Source: Paenibacillus faecalis
Lineage (GTDB): Bacteria > Bacillota > Bacilli > Paenibacillales > Paenibacillaceae
Assembly: GCF_900289175.1 (NCBI RefSeq)
Contig: NZ_LT985747.1
Span: 2,895,761 to 2,959,760 of the forward strand
Reading direction: 5' to 3'
Length of the DNA stretch: 64,000 nucleotides
Part shown: piece by piece, positions 36,138 through 44,068 of the stretch
Position numbering within the stretch: position 1 is the first letter of the stretch
How the letters are laid out: every line of letters begins with the position of its first letter
Notes under the pieces: generated by a model
Databases searched by the model: none
Seen by the model: the letters and a program-made list of their open reading frames with translations, nothing else
What the model was told of the DNA's origin: nothing
Position numbers and translations under genes: made by a program

Positions 36138-36509
36138 TTAATGCAACATTACAGTTTTCAAAACTCCACCTACTACTCCACCTCTTTCAGCCCCTTCCTT
36201 ATATTCATTAACTATGTATCTTGTTGCGACTTCGATCGCCCCCCCAATGAGTCCGCCCTTAAGTCCAGCTTTTGGAAAATCAGGCTTACTTACTCTTACA
36301 GCCGCTGATTCATGAAGTTTTGCAGCTCGTTCAGCTGTTTTCTTTGCTTGATCGTATATTTGTTTCTCTTTATAAATCTGCCTCCCTGCGTTTGCTCCCG
36401 CCGCTTTAGCAGTATTAGAGGTAACAACTTGATTTTTAGTTTGTTTGTTTGAATTTGAATCTCCCCAGTTATTTTTAAATTTATCAGAAGAAACCAATGC
36501 AGTAATCAT
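36138..36509 (-). CDS. Gly-zipper protein, first gene of the AT-rich cassette
   Basis: This 123-residue protein has an Asn/Lys-rich N-terminal third and an Ala/Lys helical middle (residues about 35-72). Its C-terminal third carries two glycine-rich hydrophobic stretches (GLKGGLIGGAIEVA and GGVVGGVLKTVM) around a charged helix. The GxxxG-type repeats resemble membrane-inserting segments of small pore-forming peptides or phage-type proteins. No signal peptide or double-glycine leader site is obvious. AGGAGGG stands before the ATG. No family was recognised; a toxin or bacteriocin-like role is a hypothesis. Confidence 0.55.
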   Translation of the reverse strand: MITALVSSDKFKNNWGDSNSNKQTKNQVVTSNTAKAAGANAGRQIYKEKQIYDQAKKTAERAAKLHESAAVRVSKPDFPKAGLKGGLIGGAIEVATRYIVNEYKEGAERGGVVGGVLKTVMLH

Positions 36510-37250
36510 ATAATACCCTCCTATATTTTCTTGAATTTTAGTTTTATAGAACCAAACACTTAAATCAAAAAAGTTATCTGTTTATTTAAAGATCTACAAA
36601 AAATAAATCGATGTCTTAAAGGGCTAATGCTCATAAAACCAAAATAACCTAAACCATACAGTCAAGCACAGATTTAATGATCGACAAATCTAGGTGTCTA
36701 AACCGACATCCCTCCTATAAAAATATTGATACAACGACTGACCATTATTACTTTTTTACTATTTTTTTTATATACCACCCCTTTATTAACATATGACTAT
36801 TTTACCATATTAATCCTCAAGGATCACCTATATTTTTGATGTAATGTTTATATATTGAAGAGGAGCCTAGAAGCTGTTAGAGTTGATAAATTTATTTACA
36901 AATAATCATAAGTGCAAAAAAAGACCCTGCTGTCTAATTTAAAGCTAAAGCAGGGTCTTTAATATTCCCAAACGTTTGAGAAAATTCCAAATACCAAGAA
37001 TGACTACCGGGGGAAAACTAAGGACATAATTTGATTTCTCGGTTTGTTAATTGTCTCGGTGGTAACTGTATTGGTGTTTCCGCTGGAACATCGCTAGACA
37101 ACAAGCTTAAAGCTAGTAAGCCAGATGATACTTGTATTACATACATATCCGCGGAAACAATAAAGTCGAATTTTCAAGAACAAATACAGAGACGCAAGCT
37201 TGTACTTCTCCCAATCTTTCCCCAAACCAATCATCTATTTTTATAAAAAT
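36510..37250. other. AT-rich region without a convincing gene
   Basis: This stretch of about 740 bases has very low GC near 36540-36860. A plus-strand frame at 37031-37246 (71 codons) has some protein-like character but no ribosome binding site, and may be a gene remnant. An orphan terminator lies at 36920-36960. I see no intact gene, tRNA or direct repeats. Confidence 0.4.
36920..36960 (-). terminator. Orphan terminator
   Basis: AAAGACCCTGCT (36920-36931) and AGCAGGGTCTTT (36949-36960) are perfect 12-bp arms. On the minus strand the stem is followed by TTTTTGCAC. No minus-strand gene ends here apart from the already terminated tRNA. Confidence 0.75.
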
Positions 37251-37277
37251 AAAAACCCTTGCTACACAAGGGTTTTT
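37251..37277 (-). terminator. Terminator of tRNA-Val
   Basis: AAAAACCCTTG and CAAGGGTTTTT pair around a 5-nt loop, and the minus strand continues with ATTTTTAT. It lies five bases past the tRNA 3' end. Confidence 0.85.
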
Positions 37278-37282
37278 AGCAA

Positions 37283-37355
37283 TGATCTGTAGTGGGCTCG
37301 AACCACTGACCCCCACCCTGTCAAGATGGTGCTCTCCCAGCTGAGCTAACAGATC
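37283..37355 (-). tRNA. tRNA-Val (anticodon GAC)
   Basis: This 73-nt tRNA folds into a full cloverleaf: acceptor GATCTGT/ACAGATC with discriminator A, D-arm GCTC/GAGC, anticodon stem CCATC/GGTGG with loop TTGACAG (anticodon GAC), variable GGGTC, and T-arm AGTGG/CCACT with loop TTCGAGC. CCA is not encoded. It reads GUC valine codons. It is a single tRNA gene at the edge of the AT-rich island. Confidence 0.95.
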
Positions 37356-37489
37356 AAGATTGAATTTTTAAGGGCAATTTATATAATACCAGCTGCCCGA
37401 TCATGTGTCAATTGTTTTCTCGTTATAAAATCAAGTGTTCCGGTTCAGAATAAAAGGAAGCATGATTTTCCAGAAGGGAGAAGGCAGCC

Positions 37490-37750
37490 ATGAATATACT
37501 AAAGCAGCTAAGATCAGGCAGTATTATCATCGTTACTATGCTATTAACTATTCCGATGCTCGGTGGATGCAGTATTCCTTCAAGATGGTCCGGAGAGTTG
37601 AATGACTTGCAAGCCCCCGCTTCACCTGTACTTCAAAATGTATATGATCGTTCCGTTGATGTGGATGTTTATTCTTCTGGCAGGCATGAGCAGTTCGTTC
37701 CAGAGCCATCCTTAGAAGCCCCGGACAGTCTTCAGGAAGCTGTACGATAA
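37490..37750 (+). CDS. Small hypothetical lipoprotein
   Basis: This 86-residue protein has a lipoprotein signal with lipobox LGGC near residue 27, followed by a short Pro/Ser/Asp-rich mature part. GAAGGGAGAAGG precedes the ATG at 37490. It is likely anchored to the outer face of the membrane. No family was recognised. Confidence 0.7.
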   Translation: MNILKQLRSGSIIIVTMLLTIPMLGGCSIPSRWSGELNDLQAPASPVLQNVYDRSVDVDVYSSGRHEQFVPEPSLEAPDSLQEAVR

Positions 37751-37788
37751 CACTGATTTTTTCCGTTACATAAAAAGCACCCAAATGC

Positions 37789-38013
37789 TTGGATAACGAT
37801 GGACCAGCCGTGTCGCAGCTTTTAGCGGTAGGCCCAGTGCCATATGTCAGTAATCAACCAAGTTCTACAGCAGCAAAAAACCGTCAACCGAAAAAGGTGG
37901 CGGTTTTGATCGTTTTATCCCTCATCCCATTCGCGGGAGTATCCTTTTTTGTGATAAAAAAATTCCCTCGACTATACAGGAAACTAAAAATTTTGTATAA
38001 TGATTCAGTTTAA
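37789..38013 (+). CDS. Possible small membrane protein
   Basis: This 74-residue frame starts at a TTG without a good ribosome binding site. A hydrophobic helix lies at residues about 38-58 (VAVLIVLSLIPFAGVSFFVI), flanked by Lys/Arg clusters. It lies between the small lipoprotein and the GNAT gene. It is called with reserve; the true start may be further in. Confidence 0.4.
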   Translation: MDNDGPAVSQLLAVGPVPYVSNQPSSTAAKNRQPKKVAVLIVLSLIPFAGVSFFVIKKFPRLYRKLKILYNDSV

Positions 38014-38057
38014 TCCGGCGAACATGCAGGAAATAGTCTGGAATGAGGTGTTTTTAA

Positions 38058-38504
38058 TTGGCAGCGGAAATCATAAATGTTACAACAGAGGAGCAATTGC
38101 GTGAAGCGCTGGACATTCGAAAAGAAGTATTCGTTATAGAGCAAAACGTGCCCCTTGAGATGGAAATCGATGAATATGACCGTCTGGATGCTGATGCACA
38201 TCATATTCTAATTAAATATGAAGGAGAGTATGCGGCAACGGGCAGGGTAACTTACTATAACAAAGATTCTGCCAAAATGCAGCGTATTGCCGTAAGGAAA
38301 TCTTTCCGCTCCAAAGGACTGGGGCGTGTGTTATTGATTGCGATGGAGAATCAAGCCCGTGAACTAAAGCTGTTAAATTCTGTGCTCGATGCTCAATGTC
38401 ATGCAGAAGCTTTTTACAACAAGCTGGGTTACGTTACGGTTTCGGACGAGCCTTTCGACGATGCAGGGATTCCCCATGTCCGAATGATCAAGGAACTTCA
38501 ATAA
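38058..38504 (+). CDS. GNAT family N-acetyltransferase
   Basis: This 148-residue single-domain GNAT protein carries the acetyl-CoA site in IAVRKSFRSKGLGRVLL near residue 75 and an N-terminal part of the YjcF/ElaA kind (IRKEVFVIEQNVP). It would acetylate a small-molecule or protein amine; the acceptor is unknown. The start is a TTG at 38058, with GAGGTG nine bases upstream. Confidence 0.88.
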   Translation: MAAEIINVTTEEQLREALDIRKEVFVIEQNVPLEMEIDEYDRLDADAHHILIKYEGEYAATGRVTYYNKDSAKMQRIAVRKSFRSKGLGRVLLIAMENQARELKLLNSVLDAQCHAEAFYNKLGYVTVSDEPFDDAGIPHVRMIKELQ

Positions 38505-38519
38505 TGATAATTGTATCGA

Positions 38520-38570
38520 CTCCAGAAACGCCTTCGTCGTCCTTTTAATAGGGCGGAGGTGTTTCTGGAG
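38520..38570. terminator. Bidirectional terminator-like hairpin
   Basis: CTCCAGAAACGCC (38520-38532) pairs with GGTGTTTCTGGAG (38558-38570), with one wobble pair. It separates the convergent GNAT gene and the 55-residue gene. U-runs are weak. Confidence 0.6.
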
Positions 38571-38578
38571 AGTGTATT

Positions 38579-38746
38579 TTAGCCTTCCGCAAAAAAATAC
38601 CCGATCAAGCTTACTGCAATAAACAGCAAAACCACTGCGCCTAAAACAAACCAGAACCGCCTAGATTTACTAGTATAATTTTCAACTTTCTCCTCTAAAT
38701 TCAATATTTTGTCTTCCAACTCCGCTATTTTTTTGTTGATTTCCAT
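38579..38746 (-). CDS. Small coiled-coil membrane protein
   Basis: This 55-residue protein has an N-terminal heptad-rich helix (IAELEDKILNLEEKVENY) and one C-terminal membrane segment (about residues 31-52), giving a tail-anchored topology. GGAGGT lies six bases before the ATG at 38746. It is too short for a 60-residue ORF threshold but convincing by start signal and composition. No family name can be given. Confidence 0.7.
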   Translation of the reverse strand: MEINKKIAELEDKILNLEEKVENYTSKSRRFWFVLGAVVLLFIAVSLIGYFFAEG

Positions 38747-38806
38747 TGTTTACCTCCTTGGCATGATTTACGTCAAAGCCGGTCTCTTTCACAATGAATT
38801 CAATAT

Positions 38807-39229
38807 TTATCTGATCTTCACAGCTTTCACAAATTCACCATTCAGCTCCATCACGATCACCCCTATGGAAGGGCCGTATTTGAACTGATAGATTTTCGTC
38901 CCTACGGGCAGGCTGCTGTCTCCGTCTGCAAGTTCACTCTTCCCTTTTCCACCTGTAAAAGCAGCATCCTTTTGTTGACGCTGAACCTCTCCTGCCTGCT
39001 TCCCTACCTTGGATTTTGGCAGCTTGGCATGAGGAATGACTTTATAGATATGCCCCCCATTCCACACGACATAATCGAAAGATTTTGAAGTCTGCGACTC
39101 TTCATTTGGTTTCGTTACGGTCGTACCTTGTGAAGGGTGACGCTCATTGAGAACTTGTGTCTCATCCACCGTATTCACTAAAAAGAATATGCCGACTAAC
39201 AGCGCCATCGATGCGATAAAATGATTCAC
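38807..39229 (-). CDS. Hypothetical exported or membrane-anchored protein
   Basis: This 140-residue protein has an N-terminal hydrophobic segment (residues 1-20) without a lipobox, a Ser/Thr/Lys-rich linker and a beta-rich C-terminal part (GTKIYQFKYGPSIGVIVMELNG). AAGGAGGG precedes the ATG at 39229. It is probably a surface-exposed, membrane-anchored protein. The family is not recognised. Confidence 0.65.
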   Translation of the reverse strand: MNHFIASMALLVGIFFLVNTVDETQVLNERHPSQGTTVTKPNEESQTSKSFDYVVWNGGHIYKVIPHAKLPKSKVGKQAGEVQRQQKDAAFTGGKGKSELADGDSSLPVGTKIYQFKYGPSIGVIVMELNGEFVKAVKIR

Positions 39230-39322
39230 ATATGTTCCCTCCTTCTTTCAATTCGCATTCATGATCTTTCTGATGGGTAACCTATCCTTTGTTATAACCT
39301 TATGGTAAGGGAGGTGAAACAA

Positions 39323-39478
39323 ATGAATATTCAAACCGAGGAGTACAAAATCGCTTCGCTAATCGATGATGAAGGAACGGTGGATGCCATAAAAGCTGCG
39401 GAAGCGGCAATTGCCGATCTGTCAGGCAAAGAAGTTACATTGATTGCATACGAGAAAACGACCGTTCAAGAGCACTAG
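39323..39478 (+). CDS. Small acidic hypothetical protein
   Basis: This 51-residue soluble protein is Ala/Glu-rich with a strand-helix-strand pattern (ASLIDDEGTVDAIKAAEAAI, then KEVTLIAYEKT). GGGAGGTG precedes the ATG at 39323 at good spacing, and a terminator follows. It is missing from size-filtered ORF lists. The function is unknown. Confidence 0.65.
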   Translation: MNIQTEEYKIASLIDDEGTVDAIKAAEAAIADLSGKEVTLIAYEKTTVQEH

Positions 39479-39556
39479 TCCCGTTTAGGAACAAACAAAA
39501 TCCCTTCAGGTAACCAAGCCCGAGAACCCTCAACAATGATGGTTTTGCCGCTTGAG

Positions 39557-39574
39557 AACCCGAAGGGTTTTTTT
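39557..39574 (+). terminator. Short terminator hairpin
   Basis: AACCC, GAA and GGGTT followed by TTTTT form a short stem with a strong U-run. A larger pairing with the upstream AACCCTCAA is also possible. Confidence 0.6.
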
Positions 39575-39745
39575 ATGTGAATCCCGCCCAAGAAAATGTT
39601 TCCTTTTCGCAAACAGGAACGTATAATAATTGTCGCCGCTGCTTCGATCAATCTTTGACCTCAAAAACAGCATGATGACTACACAACTATATCAAAAAAC
39701 GGCAACATTCGAGTTCTCCTACATATACTGGAAAAGCGAAAAGAG

Positions 39746-40261
39746 GTGATACACATATTCAAGATTTTATATCGTATACTCATCTTTGCTTTGCTCCTTG
39801 TACTGGTTCTCCCTGTCGTTAATCAAGCGGATGCTTCCGGCCAGAAGCTGAGCAGTAAGTACGCCAAGTACCCGCAATTTATTGTAATCGACAAATCCAG
39901 CAACAAGCTGACGTACTATGAAAAAGGCAAAGCAATCAAGACGTTCTCGGTAGCCACCGGAAAAAAGCCTTCCTACACGCCTGAAGGTCTGTTTAAAATT
40001 CATGAAAAAACAAAAAACAGACCTTACTATAAAGAGCGTATCAAAGGTGGTGACCCCAGAAATCCGCTTGGAGACCGCTGGCTGGGCATTAACGTAAAAA
40101 TTAACGGTAAAACAAGTTACGCCTATGCGATTCACGGAAACAACAATCCGGCCTCCATCGGCAAATACGTCTCTGAAGGTTGTATACGAATGTATAACAA
40201 AGAAGTCCGCTGGCTGTTTGACAAGGTCAAAATGAACACCCCTGTACTTATTCAAAAATAA
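39746..40261 (+). CDS. L,D-transpeptidase (YkuD family), exported
   Basis: This protein of about 171 residues has an N-terminal signal segment (about residues 5-28) and a YkuD catalytic domain. Its motif is IHGNNNPASIG, then SEGCIRMYN with the nucleophilic cysteine near residue 148. Such enzymes form 3-3 peptidoglycan cross-links or attach proteins to the wall. The start is uncertain: the GTG at 39746 is part of a near-perfect Shine-Dalgarno stretch (AAAGAGGTGAT), which would suit an ATA codon ten bases later. A second YkuD gene lies at 60470. Confidence 0.85.
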   Translation: MIHIFKILYRILIFALLLVLVLPVVNQADASGQKLSSKYAKYPQFIVIDKSSNKLTYYEKGKAIKTFSVATGKKPSYTPEGLFKIHEKTKNRPYYKERIKGGDPRNPLGDRWLGINVKINGKTSYAYAIHGNNNPASIGKYVSEGCIRMYNKEVRWLFDKVKMNTPVLIQK

Positions 40262-40273
40262 TACGATCATTCA

Positions 40274-40307
40274 AAAAGCCAAGCACCTTTGAGGTACTTG
40301 GCTTTTC
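40274..40307. terminator. Bidirectional terminator between L,D-transpeptidase and pfkB genes
   Basis: AAAGCCAAG...ACC pairs with GGT...CTTGGCTTT across a 5-nt loop, with A-rich and T-rich flanks on the two sides. The flanking genes are convergent. Confidence 0.8.
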
Positions 40308-40342
40308 TATTTCTATTTCCATGTTGAACGAGCCTGCAAAAA

Positions 40343-41311
40343 TCAGCCCCATCGCTCAACCTTCATTTGCTTCATTAAACGTTGAAAATCCTCCTGAGCA
40401 ACGCTTCCAGCCGTCGGCTTCAGCGCATTCGCACTTCCGGCCGCCGCAGCATGACGCAAGCACTCCATATCCGCCATATTGCGAATATGCGCAAATGCGT
40501 ATCCTGCCACAAAAGAATCCCCGCTGCCTACCGGATTGACAATATCCATCTGCGGGATCTCTACCCGGTAAACCGTGCCGCCAATACAAGCCAATGCACC
40601 TTGTCCGCCCAAAGTTACGATCACTCTTGAAATTTTCGTATCTTCCGCAAGCTTCTGGATGGCATCTGCGTAGTTATGCAGTGACACTCCAGCGTTTGCA
40701 TCCGTTTTCACATTGCGTTCCAGCCATGGCTTAATTTCATCCTCATTCGGCTTGATCAAGCCAGGTCTTCCCTTCATTCCTTCAACGAGCGCGGCTCCGC
40801 TTGTATCCAGGAACACGTCTGCACCGTGCGAAGAGATAATTTCGATCAATTCAGTGTATAACTCCGGTCTACACCCTTTCGGCAGACTTCCGGAGATGAT
40901 GACAAGTCCAGCCTTTGGTGCCAACTCTCCGATTTTGGACTTCATTCTCTCTTCATCTTCCATAGTTATCAGCGGACCTGGTTCCAAAGCTTCCGTAAAA
41001 GTACGGTTGACCTCGTCCACTATACTAAGGCAGACTCTCGATTCGCCCTGGATCGTTACAAAATCTGTCCTGAATCCTTCACTCTCAGCAGCACGGGCAA
41101 TAAACTGACCATTGTATCCGGCGGTAAAGCCTGTAGCGGTAACATCCGTTTGTCCAAGTTGATGAAGTACCCTCGCCACATTAAGTCCTTTGCCTCCAGC
41201 AATGGCATGAATGCGATCCACACGCATAACGGTTCCGGTTGACCAACCGTTCATGTAGTATGTTTTATCAATAGCCGCGTTTAAAGTGACAGTAACGATG
41301 CCTTGTTTCAT
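40343..41311 (-). CDS. PfkB family hexose-phosphate kinase (LacC/FruK type)
   Basis: This 322-residue sugar kinase of the PfkB/ribokinase fold has AGGKGLNVARVLHQLG near residue 38 and the catalytic NPVGSGDSFVAGYAFA near 250. LacC/FruK-type enzymes phosphorylate tagatose-6-phosphate or fructose-1-phosphate to the bisphosphate. The start overlaps the aldolase stop by four bases (ATGA), so kinase and aldolase act in series. Which ketose is used is not decidable here; tagatose-6-phosphate is suggested by the SIS-domain neighbour. Confidence 0.9.
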   Translation of the reverse strand: MKQGIVTVTLNAAIDKTYYMNGWSTGTVMRVDRIHAIAGGKGLNVARVLHQLGQTDVTATGFTAGYNGQFIARAAESEGFRTDFVTIQGESRVCLSIVDEVNRTFTEALEPGPLITMEDEERMKSKIGELAPKAGLVIISGSLPKGCRPELYTELIEIISSHGADVFLDTSGAALVEGMKGRPGLIKPNEDEIKPWLERNVKTDANAGVSLHNYADAIQKLAEDTKISRVIVTLGGQGALACIGGTVYRVEIPQMDIVNPVGSGDSFVAGYAFAHIRNMADMECLRHAAAAGSANALKPTAGSVAQEDFQRLMKQMKVERWG

Positions 41312-42177
41312 TGGTAATAATCCTTTGCTTTACCAAAAGAGCCGCAGAGCCGCATTTTTTCGATGGCCATTTTCTTCAGAGCCTGCTTGGCCGGAACCAT
41401 ATATTTTCGAGGATCGTTCTCATCCGGATTCTCATTAAACACGTCTTTAATCGCGTTAGAAAAAGCGATGCGAAGCTCTGTAGCAACATTCATTTTCGAC
41501 ATTCCTAATGCTACACAGCGTTTGACCTGTTCATCTGGAATGCCTGATCCACCATGTAGTACAAGCGGAACGGAAACTTTAGCGGCGATGCTTTGAATAC
41601 GCTCAAAGTCAATTTTAGGCTCCCCTTTATAAATTCCGTGAGCTGTACCAATGGCAGGAGCTAGCGAATGCACTCCGGTTAATTCGACAAACCGGGAACA
41701 TTCATCTGGATCGGCAAGCAGGGCATCTTGATCATCTACAACAATATCGTCTTCTACCCCGCCAACTCGCCCAAGTTCGGCCTCTACGTTAATACCTACC
41801 GCGTTTGCCGCTTCAACAACCTTCTTGGTCATCTCCACATTAACATCAAACGGCTCGTGAGAGGCGTCGATCATCACAGAGGTGTAGCCGGCACGAATAC
41901 ACTGCATAATAATGTTAAAATCAGAACAATGATCCAAATGAAGTGCTATCGGTACGCTTGATCTTTCAGAAGCTACCATCGCAGCCTTTGCAATATAATC
42001 CGGCCCGAGATGCTTTACGGTACCTACCGTTGATTGAATGATTAACGGAGACTGTGTTTCTTCAGCCGCTTCGACAACAGCCTGCAGCATTTCCAGTGTA
42101 TGTACGTTGAACGCACCGATACAGTATCCCCCGCTGCGAGCAGCTTCCAACAATGGTGTAGATGATACAATGGTCAT
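41308..42177 (-). CDS. Class II ketose-bisphosphate aldolase (GatY/KbaY/FbaA type)
   Basis: This 289-residue zinc aldolase splits fructose- or tagatose-1,6-bisphosphate into DHAP and glyceraldehyde-3-phosphate. Marks are AFNVHTLEMLQA near residue 22, the zinc His pair in LHLDHCSD near 82, EAELGRVGG near 135, and HGGSGIPDEQ with a zinc His near 208. It is translationally coupled to the downstream kinase and 33 bases from the upstream ROK gene. It is short and close to the tagatose-type subfamily, but specificity is an inference. Confidence 0.9.
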   Translation of the reverse strand: MTIVSSTPLLEAARSGGYCIGAFNVHTLEMLQAVVEAAEETQSPLIIQSTVGTVKHLGPDYIAKAAMVASERSSVPIALHLDHCSDFNIIMQCIRAGYTSVMIDASHEPFDVNVEMTKKVVEAANAVGINVEAELGRVGGVEDDIVVDDQDALLADPDECSRFVELTGVHSLAPAIGTAHGIYKGEPKIDFERIQSIAAKVSVPLVLHGGSGIPDEQVKRCVALGMSKMNVATELRIAFSNAIKDVFNENPDENDPRKYMVPAKQALKKMAIEKMRLCGSFGKAKDYYQ

Positions 42178-42210
42178 CTTAATGTCCTCCCCAAGATCCT
42201 AAAGTTATGA

Positions 42211-43176
42211 TTAATCTATCTCATGACGCTGCTTCGCCTGCATAGCGCTTCCGATGACACCGGCATCATCTCCAAGCACAGCTGGCTTGATAGACACATG
42301 CTGTCTGAAGTCAGGCAGAAGCCTGGACATTAACATGCGTCGCAGCGGTGTTAGCAATCTCTCTTTGGCCATGGCCCCGCCACCGCCAATAATAATGGTC
42401 TGCGGACTCAAAAGATGTACGGCAGGTACAAGCGCCTTACCGAGCAGTTCCCCGGCATGGTTCATAATTTCAGTAGCTAAAGCATCTCCGGCGTCCATCG
42501 CTTTTGAAATATCGGCTGCCGACAAATTCTGAAGCTCCTCTCCCGGAAACCACTCTGACAAAAGGCTTTGTCTTCCTTCAGCTATCATGCGCTTGGCTTC
42601 GCGTACCATACCGGAGGCTGAGGCAGAGGCTTCCAGACAGCCCTTAAATCCACAGCCGCAAGGGGCGAATTCACCATCCATCGTCCCGTGACCAATCTCA
42701 CCGGCCAGATTCTGATAACCGTAATGAAGCTGTCCCCTGTTCACAGAGGCCGATGCTATTCCGGTTCCGACGGTCAATCCAAGGACGTAATCGTCACCTT
42801 GGCCTGCCCCGTAAACCGCTTCACCATATACATACATCCGAACATCATTATCAATATAAACCGGCAACGATGTACGTCTGGATAATTCCGCACTCAAAGG
42901 AACATCACGCCAGTTCAGATTGGCGGAGTATAGAGCAATACCGTCCCACGGGTTTACCAATCCCGGAATACCGATGCCGATGCCGCCGACCTTTCCAGAA
43001 AGTCCTGTTTTGTCTATGATTTCCAAAACCATTTGGGCCATATGATCCAGCACGGATGAGGTGCCAAGAAAAGCCTGGGTAGGCTTTTTAATCGAATCCA
43101 GCACCTCTCCCTTTTCATTCACTATGCCGCAGACAATGTTTGTCCCTCCGACATCAACACCGATCCAGAAACTCAT
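42211..43176 (-). CDS. ROK family sugar kinase
   Basis: This 321-residue ROK kinase has the phosphate-binding VDVGGTNIVCGIV near residue 8, catalytic Asp in YIDNDVRMYVYGE near 107, the ROK zinc site CGCGFKGCLE near 180 and the adenosine-binding IIIGGGGAM near 270. Substrates in this family include glucose, mannose, N-acetylglucosamine and N-acetylmannosamine. In this mannoside locus a free hexose or N-acetylhexosamine is likely. The ATG follows GGAGGCG. It lies 11 bases downstream of the DeoR gene. Confidence 0.9.
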   Translation of the reverse strand: MSFWIGVDVGGTNIVCGIVNEKGEVLDSIKKPTQAFLGTSSVLDHMAQMVLEIIDKTGLSGKVGGIGIGIPGLVNPWDGIALYSANLNWRDVPLSAELSRRTSLPVYIDNDVRMYVYGEAVYGAGQGDDYVLGLTVGTGIASASVNRGQLHYGYQNLAGEIGHGTMDGEFAPCGCGFKGCLEASASASGMVREAKRMIAEGRQSLLSEWFPGEELQNLSAADISKAMDAGDALATEIMNHAGELLGKALVPAVHLLSPQTIIIGGGGAMAKERLLTPLRRMLMSRLLPDFRQHVSIKPAVLGDDAGVIGSAMQAKQRHEID

Positions 43177-43187
43177 CGTTTCGCCTC

Positions 43188-43982
43188 CTAAAAATTATTC
43201 GTTTTTTCAGCTACATACAAAGAGGTACCCGCTTCCTTCAAAGCGCTGATCAATGCGCTTGATGGCTCTTCATCCGTAATACAGCCATACAGCTCTTCCA
43301 GATGAGCAACGGTGAACAAGGAAGTACGACCGATCTTGGTATGGTCGAATACCGCTATCGTTTTATCCGCCCGGCGCATTAGCATGCGAGCTATATTCGC
43401 TTCCAGCTCTGAATATGTGCTGACCCCGGCAGTGGTAAAGCCGTCGATTCCCATAAACATCGTATTGATGTTGACGGCATTTACCGTCTGCTCGGCCAGC
43501 GGACCACATAGCTCAAAGCTTTTGTTTCGCAGCACACCGCCAGTCAGTACGACCTGAACGTCACTGTTCTCTGACAGCTCCATCGCAATATTGACAGCAT
43601 TGGTAACGACCGTAATGTTTTTCCTAAGCTTTAATTGCTGGGAAATCAGAAAGGTCGTTGTACCCCCTGTTAATCCGATAACCTCTCCTTCTTGAACCAA
43701 AGAAGCAGCCAGCTTGGCGATTTCTAATTTTTCTGCATATAGTACCTGCTGCTTCTCTATGAACGGAACTTCATATGCCGATCCCGGCTTGACGTACATC
43801 GCTCCACCGCCGACACGTCTGATCACGTTTCCGCTCTGCTCCAATTCCTCAAGGTCTCTTCGAATTGTAGCCTCCGAACAATTAAACGTCGTCATCAGCT
43901 CTTGAAGTGACATTTCTCCCTTAATCGCCAGCGCACTCAGAATTTGGTCCTGCCGCTTTGCTTTCATTCCAATTCGTGCCAT
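43188..43982 (-). CDS. DeoR family transcriptional regulator
   Basis: This 264-residue regulator has an N-terminal winged helix (FNCSEATIRRDLEELEQSG near residue 30) and a C-terminal sugar-phosphate sensor domain with TGGTTTFL near 105 and DKTIAVFDHTKIG near 205. DeoR-type regulators repress sugar operons until a phosphorylated intermediate binds. It sits inside the operon it probably controls. The shared 29-bp promoter segment before the SIS and Gfo/Idh genes is the most likely operator. Confidence 0.92.
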   Translation of the reverse strand: MARIGMKAKRQDQILSALAIKGEMSLQELMTTFNCSEATIRRDLEELEQSGNVIRRVGGGAMYVKPGSAYEVPFIEKQQVLYAEKLEIAKLAASLVQEGEVIGLTGGTTTFLISQQLKLRKNITVVTNAVNIAMELSENSDVQVVLTGGVLRNKSFELCGPLAEQTVNAVNINTMFMGIDGFTTAGVSTYSELEANIARMLMRRADKTIAVFDHTKIGRTSLFTVAHLEELYGCITDEEPSSALISALKEAGTSLYVAEKTNNF

Positions 43983-44068
43983 TTATTATCATTTCTCCTC
44001 GCTGGTTAATTTGAAAATGCCGCTTCAACTGCTTCAACGTTTACAGGCATTTCTGGCAAACGACTCGT

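Noticed and set aside
37031..37246. 71-residue frame between the AT-rich cassette and tRNA-Val
   Set aside because: There is no start signal or recognisable domain; it is at most a gene remnant.
35148..37355. Attachment-site duplication of the tRNA-Val 3' end
   Set aside because: I looked for a second copy of the tRNA 3' end near the far edge of the AT-rich segment and found none; no integrase gene is present either.
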